From Burkholderia sp. FERM BP-3421 (lineage in GTDB: Bacteria > Pseudomonadota > Gammaproteobacteria > Burkholderiales > Burkholderiaceae): a stretch of DNA of 64,000 nt. Below, piece after piece: positions 1-8,751 of the stretch (its first letter is position 1; each line of letters begins with the position of its first letter). The translations under genes and the position numbers were made by a program. The stretch is taken from positions 1,860,001 through 1,924,000 of the forward strand of contig NZ_CP117781.1 in the NCBI RefSeq assembly GCF_028657905.1. Direction: 5' to 3'. Under the pieces are notes generated by a model. It saw only the letters and a list, made by a program, of their open reading frames with translations. It was not told where the DNA came from and searched no databases.

Positions 1-602
1 AGCGCCATCGCGCGATCGTGGTCGAGGACGACTACGACTGCGAATTCCGCTTCGACGGCCGGCCCATGGAACCGCTCAAGAGCCTCGACCGGGCGGGGCT
101 CGTCGCCTACGTCGGCACCTTCTCGAAGACGATCTTCCCCGAGCTGAGGATCGGCTACATGGTGCCGCCGCGGCCGCTGAATCTCGCGCTGCGCAAGGCC
201 AAGCAGATCAACGACTGGCACACCTGCACGCTGACCCAGGTCGCGCTCGCGCGCTTCATGCTCGACGGCGGCTTCGCCCGCCACCTGCGACGCCTGCACA
301 AGCACTACGACGCGCGCCGGCGGCTGCTTGTCGCGCACCTGAGCAACGGGCTCGGACGCTGGTTCTCGCCGATCGTGCCGGCGGCCGGCATCCACCTCAC
401 CGCGCTGCTGCGCGACGGGCTCGACGAAGCCGCGGTGATCGCCGTCGCGCGCGAGGCCTCGATCGGCCTGTACGGCATCTCGGCATTCCACGCGGAACGG
501 GCGGTCGCGCCAGGGCTGCTGTTCGGTTATGGCGGCATCGCGACGGCCGACATCGACATCGCGCTGACCCGGCTCGCCAAGCTGCTCGCCCGGCGCGCGT
601 AA
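1..602 (+). CDS. MocR/PdxR-family PLP-dependent regulator, C-terminal part only
   Basis: This is the last ~200 residues of an aminotransferase-fold protein; the start lies left of the window. The visible part has the family's acidic DDYDCEFRF stretch and the PLP-lysine motif GTFSKTIFPELRIGY, in which the lysine would form the internal aldimine. MocR proteins join an N-terminal GntR-type winged helix to a class I aminotransferase domain and usually control a nearby PLP or amino-acid gene; the DNA-binding half cannot be seen here. The stop is at 600-602, and a short intergenic region follows before the next gene. A plain aminotransferase is possible but less likely, given the DDYDCEFRF pattern typical of MocR. 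Confidence 0.85.
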   Translation, partial: RHRAIVVEDDYDCEFRFDGRPMEPLKSLDRAGLVAYVGTFSKTIFPELRIGYMVPPRPLNLALRKAKQINDWHTCTLTQVALARFMLDGGFARHLRRLHKHYDARRRLLVAHLSNGLGRWFSPIVPAAGIHLTALLRDGLDEAAVIAVAREASIGLYGISAFHAERAVAPGLLFGYGGIATADIDIALTRLAKLLARRA

Positions 603-720
603 AGTGGGCCAGTCGCAAGCTGGTTACCTGAAAATCGAGAAAATTGGATATTTCAACAAGCCAGTGACGTGCTTAATCTGACGTTCATCGCGCTTTCGCG
701 CACTGACTTCGAGGAACTCC

Positions 721-1158
721 ATGGAACCCCGTCTCGACTACCAGCGAGCCAATCCCCTGGCCATCAAGGCGCTGCTCGCGCTCGAGGCGCGCATCGGCAA
801 GAGCACGCTCGAGCACGCGCTGATCGAACTGGTGCGGCTGCGCGCATCGCAGATCAACGGCTGCGCGTTCTGCGTCGACCTCCATACCCGCGACGCCCGC
901 CAGGCCGGCGAAACCGACCGGCGCCTCGCGACCGTCGGGGTATGGCGCGAGACGCCGTTCTTCACGGATCGCGAACGCGCGGCGCTCGCGTGGACGGAAG
1001 CCGTCACCCTGGTCGCGCACGACCATGTGCCCGACGCCGTGTGGGACCAGGTGCGGCCGCATTTCAACGACGAGGAACTGGTCGACCTGACCCTGCTGGT
1101 CTCGGCCATCAACAGCTGGAACCGCGTCGCGATCGCGTTCCGCAAGCTGCCGGCCTGA
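721..1158 (+). CDS. Carboxymuconolactone decarboxylase (AhpD-like) family protein
   Basis: A 145-residue protein with the alkylhydroperoxidase D signature: Cys48-x2-Cys51 followed by His55 (INGCAFCVDLH). In AhpD-type proteins this pair forms a redox-active disulfide that reduces peroxides. Length and motif position fit the short single-domain CMD family. The ATG at 721 is chosen because the conserved family N-terminus (PRLDY) begins right after it. It is followed after 10 bases by a secreted cupin gene, so the two are probably one operon. CMD plus cupin pairs are common in Burkholderia and often sit beside a LysR regulator, as here; the substrate is unknown. Confidence 0.88.
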   Translation: MEPRLDYQRANPLAIKALLALEARIGKSTLEHALIELVRLRASQINGCAFCVDLHTRDARQAGETDRRLATVGVWRETPFFTDRERAALAWTEAVTLVAHDHVPDAVWDQVRPHFNDEELVDLTLLVSAINSWNRVAIAFRKLPA

Positions 1159-1168
1159 GGGGGATGCG

Positions 1169-1591
1169 ATGAATTCGATGCAACGTTACGCGAGCGGCGT
1201 CGCGGCCGCCCTGGTCCTGCTCGCGGGCAGCGCGGCGGCCGACGCGCACGGCGACGATCCGGGCGCGACGGTGCGCCCGGTGATGCGGCAGCCGCTGCCG
1301 GAAGCGCCGGGCAAAGAGGCGCTGGTCGCGACGGTATCGTACGCGCCGGGCCAGGCATCCGCGCCGCACCGGCATCCCGGCTCCATCTTCGCCTGCGTGA
1401 CGCGCGGCCATGTCGTGTCTCAGCTCGCGGGCGGCCCCGAGAAAACCTACGGCCCCGGTGAAGGCTGGTACGAACCGCCCGGCGCGCAGCACATCGTGTC
1501 GCGCAACGCCAGCGACAGCGAGCCGGCCGAGATGGTGGTATTCGCGCTCGCGGGCGCGCACGACGTCCTGACGACGCCGCTGCCGCGCTGA
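1169..1591 (+). CDS. Secreted cupin-domain protein
   Basis: A 140-residue protein with an N-terminal signal peptide (hydrophobic core about residues 8-24, cleavage likely after ADA at 24-26) followed by one small cupin barrel. Metal-ligand positions are visible as His67-x-His69 in APHRHPGS and a later His108 in PPGAQHIV. The mature protein would act in the periplasm. It starts 10 bases after the CMD gene and is preceded by GGGG at a suitable distance, so it is likely co-transcribed. Family members detoxify or isomerise small carbonyl compounds, but nothing here identifies the substrate. Confidence 0.85.
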   Translation: MNSMQRYASGVAAALVLLAGSAAADAHGDDPGATVRPVMRQPLPEAPGKEALVATVSYAPGQASAPHRHPGSIFACVTRGHVVSQLAGGPEKTYGPGEGWYEPPGAQHIVSRNASDSEPAEMVVFALAGAHDVLTTPLPR

Positions 1592-1698
1592 ACGCGCCGC
1601 TCGGGCGATGCGGTATCGTATGCATCGGCCGGCCCTGCTCCGGCCGCCTCTCGCGCGGCGCGCGCGGGGGCCGCACCTTGCGCAGTCCCGAGCATTCC

Positions 1699-2604
1699 AT
1701 GACCGATTCCGCCGATATCCGCTTCCTGCTTGCGATCCGCGATCGCGGCAGCCTTGCCGCCGCCGCCCGTGAACTGGGCCTGTCGCCCTCCGCCGTCACG
1801 CAGCGGCTGCAACAGCTTGAAAAGACCCTCGGCGCCCGCCTCGTCGACCGCACCGCGCGCCGCCTGCGCTTCACCGACGAAGGCGCGCTGCTGTGCGAAC
1901 GCGGCGCGACCCTCGTGCAGCAGTTCGACACGCTGCTCGACGAAGTGCGCGGCCGCCGCGACCGGCTCGTCGGCACGCTGAAGATCAACGCGCCGCTCGG
2001 CTTCGGGCGGCGCTATGTCGCGCCCGCCGTCGCCGCGTTCCAGGCCGAGCATCCGCGTGTCGAGATCGCGCTCACGCTGTCCGACGAACCCCTCGCGGAG
2101 CATGCGGACCGCTACGACCTCGTGGTGCACATCGGCGGGCTGCGCGCCTCGAATCTCGTCGGCTACGCGATCGCGCCGAATACGCGCATCGTCTGCGCGT
2201 CGCCCGCGTTCGTGACGCGCCACGGCGAACCCGCGAGCCCGGACGATCTCGCCCGGCTGCCGTGCATCGTGCTGCGCGAGAACAACGAGGATGCGTCGCT
2301 CTGGCATTTCCGCAAGGGCCGGACGACCCGCAGCGTGCGCGTGACGGGCGCGCTCAGTTGCAACGACGGCGACGTGGTGCGCCAATGGGCGCGCGAAGGA
2401 CGCGGCGCGATCCTGCGCTCCGAGTGGGACGTGGCGGACGCGCTCGCCCAGCACGCGCTCGTGCGCCTGCTGCCGGCCTGGAAGACGCCGGACGCCGACG
2501 TGATCGCGCTGACCCACCATCGCACCGGCATGCCGGCCCGGGTACGGCAATTCCTGCGCCTGCTGCAGGCGCGCTTCAAGCCGCGCCCGCCGTGGCGCGA
2601 ATGA
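1699..2604 (+). CDS. LysR-family transcriptional regulator
   Basis: A 301-residue protein with an N-terminal LysR winged helix (about residues 1-60; SLAAAARELGLSPSAVTQR) and a periplasmic-binding-like effector domain. A TTG start at 1678 is possible in the same frame, but the ATG at 1699 places the helix-turn-helix at the usual distance from the N-terminus and is preferred. The gene follows the cupin gene by about 100 bases in the same direction. The C-terminal half (DGDVVRQWAREGRGAILRSE) resembles the DhcR/CrgA-type subgroup. The target is unknown; the CMD-cupin pair is the obvious candidate. Confidence 0.85.
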   Translation: MTDSADIRFLLAIRDRGSLAAAARELGLSPSAVTQRLQQLEKTLGARLVDRTARRLRFTDEGALLCERGATLVQQFDTLLDEVRGRRDRLVGTLKINAPLGFGRRYVAPAVAAFQAEHPRVEIALTLSDEPLAEHADRYDLVVHIGGLRASNLVGYAIAPNTRIVCASPAFVTRHGEPASPDDLARLPCIVLRENNEDASLWHFRKGRTTRSVRVTGALSCNDGDVVRQWAREGRGAILRSEWDVADALAQHALVRLLPAWKTPDADVIALTHHRTGMPARVRQFLRLLQARFKPRPPWRE

Positions 2605-2684
2605 GCGCCGAGCGGCCCGGCGGCATTCAGTTACGCTTAATCTGACAGTTAATCCAACTGAATCCGGAGCCGGCGGGCCGCTCC

Positions 2685-2690
2685 TATAAT
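2685..2690 (+). promoter_or_regulatory. Candidate -10 box upstream of the dehalogenase operon
   Basis: A consensus TATAAT lies 34 bases before the ATG of the dehalogenase gene, in an otherwise GC-rich stretch. No clear -35 hexamer is seen at the usual spacing, so the call rests on the -10 alone. Confidence 0.35.
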
Positions 2691-2723
2691 CGAGCGCATC
2701 GTCACCGCCGCCTGTTCCCGCCG

Positions 2724-3408
2724 ATGCCTACGCCCCTCGATGCCCCCGCCTATCCGAAGGCAATCCTGTTCGACCTGCTGACCGCGCTGCTCGATTCCTG
2801 GTCGCTGTGGCAGTCCGCCGCCGGTTCGCCCGAAGCCGGCCTGCGCTGGCGCGCCGAATACCTGCGGCTCACCTATGGGTGCGGCGCGTACGTCGACTAC
2901 CTGCGGCTGGTCGAGCAGGCGGCCGCGCGCACCGGCCTGCCGGCGTCCGCGCCGCGCGCGCTGGATCGCCAATGGACCACGCTGCAACCGTGGAGCGGCG
3001 CGCTCGACGCTTTGCGCGCGCTCGCGCCGCATTGCAAGCTCGCGATCGTCACCAACTGCTCGAACCCGCTTGGACTGCTTCGCCGCCGCCCGCCTGCCGG
3101 TACGCTGGGATGCGATCGTCACGGCCGAGGACGCCGGCGCGTACAAGCCCGATCCGCGCCCCTATCAGCGCGCGCTCGACGCACTGGGCGTCGCGGCGGC
3201 GGACGCCGCGTTCGTCGCGGGCTCCAGCTATGACCTGTTCGGCACGGCGGCTGTCGGCTTGCGCACCTATTGGCACAATCGCGCCGGCTTCGCCAGGGTC
3301 GAGGGCACGGCCCCGCCCGAGCTGACCTCCCCGACCCTCGATGCGCTCGCGCCCTGGGCGCGCCGCTTCGGTACGTCCCAACCCGTTTCCGCCCGCTCGT
3401 GCTCATGA
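2724..3408 (+). pseudogene. HAD-family (2-haloacid dehalogenase type II) protein, one frameshift
   Basis: Two overlapping frames together make one ~228-residue haloacid-dehalogenase-type protein. Frame 3 gives the N-terminus (catalytic Asp17 in AILFDLLTALLD, then the cap and IVTNCSNPL). Frame 1 continues with DCFAAARLPVRWDAIV, the KPDPRPY lysine motif and the GSSYDLFGTAAVG motif. The switch lies near 3066-3075 and needs one extra base removed. The second motif-I position is Leu, not Asp, as in L-2-haloacid dehalogenases rather than phosphatases. The stop overlaps the start of the next gene (ATGA), so the set is an operon. It could be a real mutation or a sequencing indel. Confidence 0.75.
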
Positions 3409-4556
3409 CCACCGACACGCTCTCCAGCCTCGCCACGCTCGATACACCCGCCGCCGTGCTGGACCTTGCACGCGTCGAGCGCAATGTGCAGCGGATGCAG
3501 GCGCGCATGGACGCGCTGGGCGTCGCGTTCCGCCCGCACGTGAAAACCGCCAAGTGCCTCGAAGTCGCCCAGCTGCAACGCGCGGCGGGCGCGCGCGGCA
3601 TCACCGTATCGACGCTGAAGGAGGCGGAAAGCTTTTTCGCGGCGGGCTTCGACGACATCTTGTACGCGGTCGGCATCGCACCCGCCAAGCTCGACCGCGC
3701 GCTCGCGCTGCGGCGGCGCGGGTGCGCGCTCAAGCTGCTGGTCGACAGCGTCGACGCGGCGCGCGCGGTTGCCGCGCATGGCCGAGCGCACGGCGAAACC
3801 CATGAAGTCTGGATCGAGATCGATACCGACGGCCATCGTGCGGGAATCGCTCCGGACGACGCCGCGCTGCCGGCGATCGGCCGCCTGTTCGCCGACGGCG
3901 GCGCTCGCATCGGCGGCGTGCTCGCGCACGCAGGCTCCAGCTACGCATGCGACACCCCCGCCGCGCTCGCGGCGCTGGCGGAACAGGAGCGGGCCCGCTG
4001 CGTGCTCGCGGCCGAACGCTTGCGCGCGCAAGGGATCCCCTGCGAAGCGGTCAGCGTCGGCTCGACGCCGACCGCCCTGTCGGCCGCCTCGCTCGCCGGC
4101 GTGACCGAGGTGCGCGCCGGCGTCTATGCGTTTTTCGATCTGGTGATGCACAACGTCGGCGTATGCGCGCTGGACGACCTCGCGCTCAGCGTCGTCACGA
4201 CCGTGATCGGCCACCGGCCCGACCAGGGCTGGGCGATCGTCGATGCGGGCTGGATGGCGCTGAGCCGCGATCGCGGCACCGCGCGCCAGCGCCGCGATTA
4301 TGGCTACGGCCTGCCGTGCACGCTCGACGGCGCGCCGCTCGAAGGCTTCACGATCAGCGGCGCGAACCAGGAACACGGCATCCTGTCGCGCACGCACGGC
4401 GAACCGTGCCCGGACATCGTCACCCGCTTCCCGCTCGGTGCGCGACTGCGTATCCTGCCGAACCATGCATGCGCCACCGGTGCGCAATTTCCCTTCTATC
4501 ATGCGCTGGCCGCCGACGGCAGCGCTGCGCTTTGGAGCCGCTTTCATGGCTGGTAA
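3405..4556 (+). CDS. D-threonine aldolase / D-serine dehydratase-like PLP enzyme (DSD1 family)
   Basis: A 383-residue fold-type III PLP enzyme. The N-terminal alanine-racemase-like barrel carries the PLP lysine at about residue 47 (FRPHVKTAKC). The C-terminal beta domain ends in PNHACATG, whose His-x-Cys pair is the divalent-metal site of D-threonine aldolase and eukaryotic-type D-serine dehydratase. The ATG at 3405 overlaps the upstream stop by four bases; a longer in-frame extension to 3270 lies inside the upstream gene and is rejected. RidA follows, which fits since RidA clears the imines that PLP lyases release. Substrate choice between D-Thr, D-Ser and other beta-hydroxy D-amino acids is not visible. 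Confidence 0.85.
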   Translation: MTTDTLSSLATLDTPAAVLDLARVERNVQRMQARMDALGVAFRPHVKTAKCLEVAQLQRAAGARGITVSTLKEAESFFAAGFDDILYAVGIAPAKLDRALALRRRGCALKLLVDSVDAARAVAAHGRAHGETHEVWIEIDTDGHRAGIAPDDAALPAIGRLFADGGARIGGVLAHAGSSYACDTPAALAALAEQERARCVLAAERLRAQGIPCEAVSVGSTPTALSAASLAGVTEVRAGVYAFFDLVMHNVGVCALDDLALSVVTTVIGHRPDQGWAIVDAGWMALSRDRGTARQRRDYGYGLPCTLDGAPLEGFTISGANQEHGILSRTHGEPCPDIVTRFPLGARLRILPNHACATGAQFPFYHALAADGSAALWSRFHGW

Positions 4557-4956
4557 CCCGATGTCCCCCGCCGCCCCCGTGCATCCGCCGGTCGACGGCG
4601 TCGAGCCGCCCGGCGGCCACTACAGCCACGTGACCTGCGCGCAGGGCTTGGCCTTCATCTCGGGGCAACTGCCGATCACCGAGACAGGCGAGAAACTCGT
4701 CGATGCCTCGTTCGACGATCAGACGCGGCAAGTTCTGAACAACCTCGAATGCGCGCTGCGCGCGGTGGCGTACGATGCCTCGCGGCTGGTTCAGGTACGC
4801 GTGTATCTGGCCGACATCGCCGACTGGCCGCGCTTCAACGCGTTGTACGCAGCCTGGGCCGGCGACGCGCTCCCCGCGCGCGCGATCGTGCCGACCGGCG
4901 CATTGCACTACGGATTCAGGATCGAGATCGAGGCGACCGCCGCGCTGCCCGCGTGA
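4546..4956 (+). CDS. RidA (YjgF/YER057c/UK114) family protein
   Basis: A 136-residue Rid-family protein. The fold signature is intact: ISGQLPI, a VRVYLADIADWPRFN stretch, and LPARAIVPTGAL, whose arginine anchors the substrate carboxylate in RidA. Such proteins hydrolyse enamine/imine intermediates released by PLP enzymes. The ATG at 4546 has GGAG eight bases upstream and overlaps the preceding aldolase gene by 11 bases, so it is preferred over the ATG at 4561, which has no clear ribosome-binding site. It closes the HAD-aldolase-RidA operon. Confidence 0.87.
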   Translation: MAGNPMSPAAPVHPPVDGVEPPGGHYSHVTCAQGLAFISGQLPITETGEKLVDASFDDQTRQVLNNLECALRAVAYDASRLVQVRVYLADIADWPRFNALYAAWAGDALPARAIVPTGALHYGFRIEIEATAALPA

Positions 4957-4969
4957 CGGCCCGCGTGCG

Positions 4970-5518
4970 TCATGCGCGGCGCATCGCCAGAGCGCGCCAC
5001 AGCTTCGACAGCAGGTGCTGCAGGTCGGCGCTGTCCTGCTCGTCGAAAACGCCGGTGCAATCGGCGCATGCGCGCCAGAAGGTCGGCATCGCGCTGTCGA
5101 GCAGCGCGCGGCCGCGGTCCGTCATGACCAGTTCGAGGCTGCGCCGATCGCCCACGCAGGTTTCGCGCGCGAGCAGGCCGCGCGCTTCCAGCCAGTCGAG
5201 CAGGCCGGTGGCCGACGAACGCGTCACGCCGAACGTCTCGGCGATCATCGACGGCGTGATCGTGCCGAGCTTGACCAGCCCCCGCTCCGCGAGCGAGAAC
5301 AGCATCAGCACGTGCAGCTTGCTTTCGGTGATGTCGTGCGCCTGCAGCGAGGCGTTCACACGGCTCGCCACTTCATCCGCGAGCCACAGCAACAGCATGC
5401 CCGCCGCGGCCGGCGCGCGCGGCGTGTCCGGTCCGGCGGTGGCGGACAGCAGAGCCAGGTGGGACGCCAGCGCTTCGTCGGCGCATACGGGTTCGACGGC
5501 TTCGGTTTTGCGGATCAT
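4970..5518 (-). CDS. MarR-family transcriptional regulator
   Basis: A 182-residue protein with a winged helix-turn-helix at about residues 75-140 (ITPSMIAETFGVTRSSATGLLDWLEARGLL) and the MarR wing sequence CVGDRRSLELVMTDRGRAL. It has an N-terminal extension of about 35 residues compared with minimal MarR proteins. It converges on the RidA operon with a 13-base gap. The upstream side (5519-5604) is shared with the 3' end of the amidohydrolase gene, so its target is not evident from position. Confidence 0.85.
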   Translation of the reverse strand: MIRKTEAVEPVCADEALASHLALLSATAGPDTPRAPAAAGMLLLWLADEVASRVNASLQAHDITESKLHVLMLFSLAERGLVKLGTITPSMIAETFGVTRSSATGLLDWLEARGLLARETCVGDRRSLELVMTDRGRALLDSAMPTFWRACADCTGVFDEQDSADLQHLLSKLWRALAMRRA

Positions 5519-5604
5519 GGATGCAATCAGCCAGGACGGAAGCGCGCACTATACGGTAAACCATTCGTAAGATGATCTCCGGCTCAGGCTAGCGTTCGTC
5601 CGCG

Positions 5605-6855
5605 TCATATCTCCCGGGCGCTCTTCAACACCGCGCGCAGCAGTACGTTCGCGCCGGCCTCCGCCCAGTCCGGCGTGATCGCTTCCGCCTCGTTGTGGCT
5701 CAACCCGTCGATGCACGGCACGAAGATCATGCCGGTCGGCGCGACCCGCGCGACATAGCAGGCATCGTGGCCCGCGCCCGACACGATGTCCGCGTGCGAC
5801 AGGCCCAGCGCCTCGGCCGCCTCGCGCACCGCCTCGATGCAGCCGGGCGCGAACGGCACCGGCGCGTAGTCGAAGATCTGCGTGAATTCCGCCTGCAAGC
5901 CCGTGCGCGCGGCGATCTGCTCGAGCGCGTCGCGCAGCGCCGCGTCCATCTCCGCGAGCGTGCCCGCATCTGGATGGCGGCATTCGATCGTGAAGAAGCA
6001 CGCGCCGGGCACCGTATTGCGCGAATTCGGCCGCGCCTCGATCATCCCCACCGTCGCCCGCCCGTGCGGCGCATGGCGATGGCCGAGCGTGTCGACGAAA
6101 TCGATCATCCGCGCCGCGCCCACCAGCGCATCGCGACGAAAGTCCATCGGCGTCGTTCCCGCATGGGCGTCGACGCCCGTCAGGCGCGCCTCGTACCAAC
6201 GCTGGCCCTGCCCGCCCGTCACCACGCCGATCGTATGTCCCGCGCGCTCCAGGATCGCGCCCTGCTCGATATGCAGTTCGTAGGCCGCGTGCACCGGGAA
6301 CCCGCCCACCGGCTCGCGGCCCGCGTAGCCGATCCGCGCGAGCGCGTCGCCGAGCGTCACGCCGGACGGATCGGTGCGCGAGAGCCCGTAGTCGAGCGGA
6401 TAGACGCCGGCGAACACGCCCGATGCCACCATCGCCGGCGCGAAGCGCGAACCCTCCTCGTTGGTCCAGATCACGACGTCGATCGGCCGCTCGGTTTCGA
6501 TGCCGGCGTCGTTGAGCGCGCGCACGACCTCCAGGCCGCCCAGCACGCCGTAGATGCCGTCGTAACGGCCGCCCGTCGGCTGCGTATCCGCGTGCGAGCC
6601 GGTCAGCACCGGCGCGGCGTCGGGCCGGCGTCCCGCGCGGCGCGCGAACACATTGCCGATCCGGTCGACCCGGATCTGGCAGCCGGCCTCGCTCGCCCAT
6701 TCGACGAACAGGTCGCGCGACGCACGATCGAGGTCGGTCAGCGCCAGCCGGCACACGCCGCCCTTCGGTGTCGCGCCGATCCGCGCCATCCGTTCGAGCG
6801 ACGCCCACAGCCGCGCGCCGTCGACGCGCGGGATGTATTCACGATCACGCGGCAT
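5605..6855 (-). CDS. Zn-dependent amidohydrolase, probable N-carbamoyl-L-cysteine hydrolase (AtcC-like)
   Basis: A 416-residue M20/M28-type carbamoylase of the HyuC/AllC family. Metal ligands are visible: His88 (TGSHADTQ), Asp99 (GGRYDG) and the Glu pair 133-134 in TNEEGSRF; a dimerisation lid domain follows and PNSRNTVPGACFF is typical. On sequence alone it is an L-carbamoylase or allantoate-type amidase. Its start overlaps the upstream ATC hydrolase gene by 11 bases, and that pairing is the known route in which ATC is opened to N-carbamoyl-L-cysteine and then cut to L-cysteine. The specific substrate is therefore inferred from context. Confidence 0.78.
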   Translation of the reverse strand: MPRDREYIPRVDGARLWASLERMARIGATPKGGVCRLALTDLDRASRDLFVEWASEAGCQIRVDRIGNVFARRAGRRPDAAPVLTGSHADTQPTGGRYDGIYGVLGGLEVVRALNDAGIETERPIDVVIWTNEEGSRFAPAMVASGVFAGVYPLDYGLSRTDPSGVTLGDALARIGYAGREPVGGFPVHAAYELHIEQGAILERAGHTIGVVTGGQGQRWYEARLTGVDAHAGTTPMDFRRDALVGAARMIDFVDTLGHRHAPHGRATVGMIEARPNSRNTVPGACFFTIECRHPDAGTLAEMDAALRDALEQIAARTGLQAEFTQIFDYAPVPFAPGCIEAVREAAEALGLSHADIVSGAGHDACYVARVAPTGMIFVPCIDGLSHNEAEAITPDWAEAGANVLLRAVLKSAREI

Positions 6856-7366
6856 CGCCGGCCTCCGGCGCGGCATCGCGCAAGCGGTAGCGGAAATCGC
6901 AGCGCGCGCCGCCCTGCATGATCGTACTGGTGCGGGCCAGCTCGACGCCCGGCGCGTAGCCCTCGATGAACAGGCTGTCGCGCGCGCAACTGAGCAGATG
7001 GCCGATCTCGCCCAGGCCCATCTCGCGATACATCTCCGCATAGCGGCAGCGATGCACGTCGTAGTCGTAATGCGCGTCGTCGGTGCGATGCACCTCGACA
7101 TGGAGCGCATCGTCCTTCTCCCACAGCACCTGCAACGCCACGAACGACGCGATGCTCGCGCCGTTCGGCTCGCGCGCCGCGAAGTCGCGCCCCGCCTCCA
7201 CCGCCGCGCCGCGCACGGCTTCCGCGATCACCGCCTGCGCGCGCTCGATGCCGAACTCGCGCTTCATGATCTCGTAGATCGGCTTGATGATCTCGGCCTC
7301 GATGCGCCGCCGCGCAAGGATGCCGAGCCGGTTGTCGGCCTGTGCGGCCGGGATGGAATCCGTCAT
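6845..7366 (-). CDS. L-2-amino-thiazoline-4-carboxylate (ATC) hydrolase
   Basis: A 173-residue protein matching the ATC hydrolase family. Recognisable are the helical N-terminus (IIKPIYEIMKREFG), the block CRYAEMYREMGLGEIGHLL, the LLSCARD segment and the closing CDFRYR. The family opens the thiazoline ring of L-ATC to give N-carbamoyl-L-cysteine. ATG at 7366 has GGAG about seven bases before it. It sits 19 bases after the solute-binding-protein gene and overlaps the amidohydrolase gene, so all three are one transcript. No separate ATC racemase is visible in the window. Confidence 0.82.
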   Translation of the reverse strand: MTDSIPAAQADNRLGILARRRIEAEIIKPIYEIMKREFGIERAQAVIAEAVRGAAVEAGRDFAAREPNGASIASFVALQVLWEKDDALHVEVHRTDDAHYDYDVHRCRYAEMYREMGLGEIGHLLSCARDSLFIEGYAPGVELARTSTIMQGGARCDFRYRLRDAAPEAGDAA

Positions 7367-7385
7367 CGGAGGTCTCCAGTGATGT

Positions 7386-8558
7386 TCATTTCGCGGCGGC
7401 AGGCGTGCCGCCGAGCACGTCGACCACCGTCCATTTGCCGCCGCGCACCTGGTAGATCGTGAATGCGGGGTTCTTCAGGTTGCCCTGCGCGTCGAAGGCT
7501 ATCGTGCCCGTCACGCCCGGACGGTTGAGCGTATGCAGCGTGGCGACGAGCTTCGCCGGGTCGGTGGCGTTCGCCTGCCGGGTCGCGGCGATCAGCGTCG
7601 CGGCGGCGTCGTAGGCGAACGGCGCGTGCAGCTCGATCGGCGCGCGGTAGCGGGCGCGATACTGCGCCTCGAACGCCGCGCCGCCCGGCATGCGCGCGAC
7701 CGGCAGGCCCGGCTCGAGCGCGGTCACGCCCTCGCCGTCCGGGCCCGCGAGCGACAGGAATGTCTGGCTCACGAAGCCGCCCGCGCCGAGCAGCGTGGCG
7801 TTCAGGTTCAGCTGGCGCATGCGCCGCGCGATCTGCGCCGCCTGCACATCGAGGCCGCCGAAGAACACCAGGTCCGCCTGCTTGGCCTTGATCGCGGTCA
7901 GCACGCCGCTGAAGTCGGTGGTCTTGTCGTTCACGTACTGGCGATCGACGATCTTGCCGCCGTTCGACTCCACGCCCTTGATGAACTGCGTCGCGAGACC
8001 CGAGCCGAACGAGGTGCGGTCGTCGAGCACCGCAATGCGCTTCGCGTGCAGGGCGTTGAGCGCGTACGCGCCGGTGTAGGCGCCGCTGGCGTCGTCGTGG
8101 CCCATGATCCGGAACGCGGTCGGGAAGCCCTGCTGAGTGTATTGATGGCCCGTCGACGCCGGCGCGATCTGCGGGATGCCCGCGTCTCGATAGACGCGCG
8201 AGGCCGGCACGCTGCAGCCCGTATTCCAGTGACCGACGACACCGATCACGCGCTGCTCGACCAGTTGCTGCGCGACCGTGACCGCGGTGCGGGGATCGGA
8301 TTGGTCGTCGGCCGGGACCAGCTTGTAGATCACCGGCTGGCCGCCGATGGTCGGCTGGGTGCGGTTCGCCTCATCGATCGCGAGCTGCGCGCCGTTTTGC
8401 AGATCCTTGCCGATGCGCGCCGACGGGCCGGTCAGCGGCGCGGCCAGCCCGATCAGCACGGTGCGGGGCCCGGTTGCGGGCCGGGCGTGGGAGACGGATG
8501 CGGTGAACAGCGCGGATAGCGAGAGCACGACGCCGGGTAGGTGAAGGATGGGTTTCAT
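7386..8558 (-). CDS. ABC transporter solute-binding protein, branched-chain amino-acid (LivJ/LivK) type
   Basis: A 390-residue periplasmic binding protein. It begins with a signal peptide (hydrophobic stretch about 8-22, cleavage near SHA at 25). The mature part has the type I periplasmic-binding fold of LivJ proteins, with the conserved GLAAPLTGPSARIGKD start and GVVGHWNTGCSVPASRVY. It is the first gene of the operon with the ATC hydrolase and amidohydrolase, so its ligand is probably ATC, cysteine or a related compound. The permease and ATPase genes that normally accompany this family are absent from the window. Confidence 0.87.
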   Translation of the reverse strand: MKPILHLPGVVLSLSALFTASVSHARPATGPRTVLIGLAAPLTGPSARIGKDLQNGAQLAIDEANRTQPTIGGQPVIYKLVPADDQSDPRTAVTVAQQLVEQRVIGVVGHWNTGCSVPASRVYRDAGIPQIAPASTGHQYTQQGFPTAFRIMGHDDASGAYTGAYALNALHAKRIAVLDDRTSFGSGLATQFIKGVESNGGKIVDRQYVNDKTTDFSGVLTAIKAKQADLVFFGGLDVQAAQIARRMRQLNLNATLLGAGGFVSQTFLSLAGPDGEGVTALEPGLPVARMPGGAAFEAQYRARYRAPIELHAPFAYDAAATLIAATRQANATDPAKLVATLHTLNRPGVTGTIAFDAQGNLKNPAFTIYQVRGGKWTVVDVLGGTPAAAK

Positions 8559-8751
8559 GTGAGGAATCGGGGGCCATGAGGGTGACGCGCATCGCGCAAG
8601 ACATGAAAAATATTAAATATTCATCGCACTAGACGGCAAATACCCAATAATTGAATGCTTATGTCGATTCCACATCAAGCGCATATACCATTGAATTTAT
8701 TTGATATTTTTACATACGCACGCGAATTCATTTTTCGATAAAATTTAACTC
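8559..8751. promoter_or_regulatory. AT-rich divergent regulatory region (operon / lysR)
   Basis: This 193-base spacer separates the divergent solute-binding-protein and LysR genes and is clearly richer in A and T than its surroundings. It has paired palindromic AATATT units at 8609-8614 and 8616-8621, near the operon start, and further A/T runs near the LysR start. This is the expected place for a LysR operator acting on both promoters; the exact box is not resolved. Confidence 0.5.

Noticed and set aside
738..1988. A 416-codon minus-strand frame across the CMD and cupin genes
   Set aside because: Crosses three well-supported plus-strand genes and is Ser/Arg-rich without any motif.
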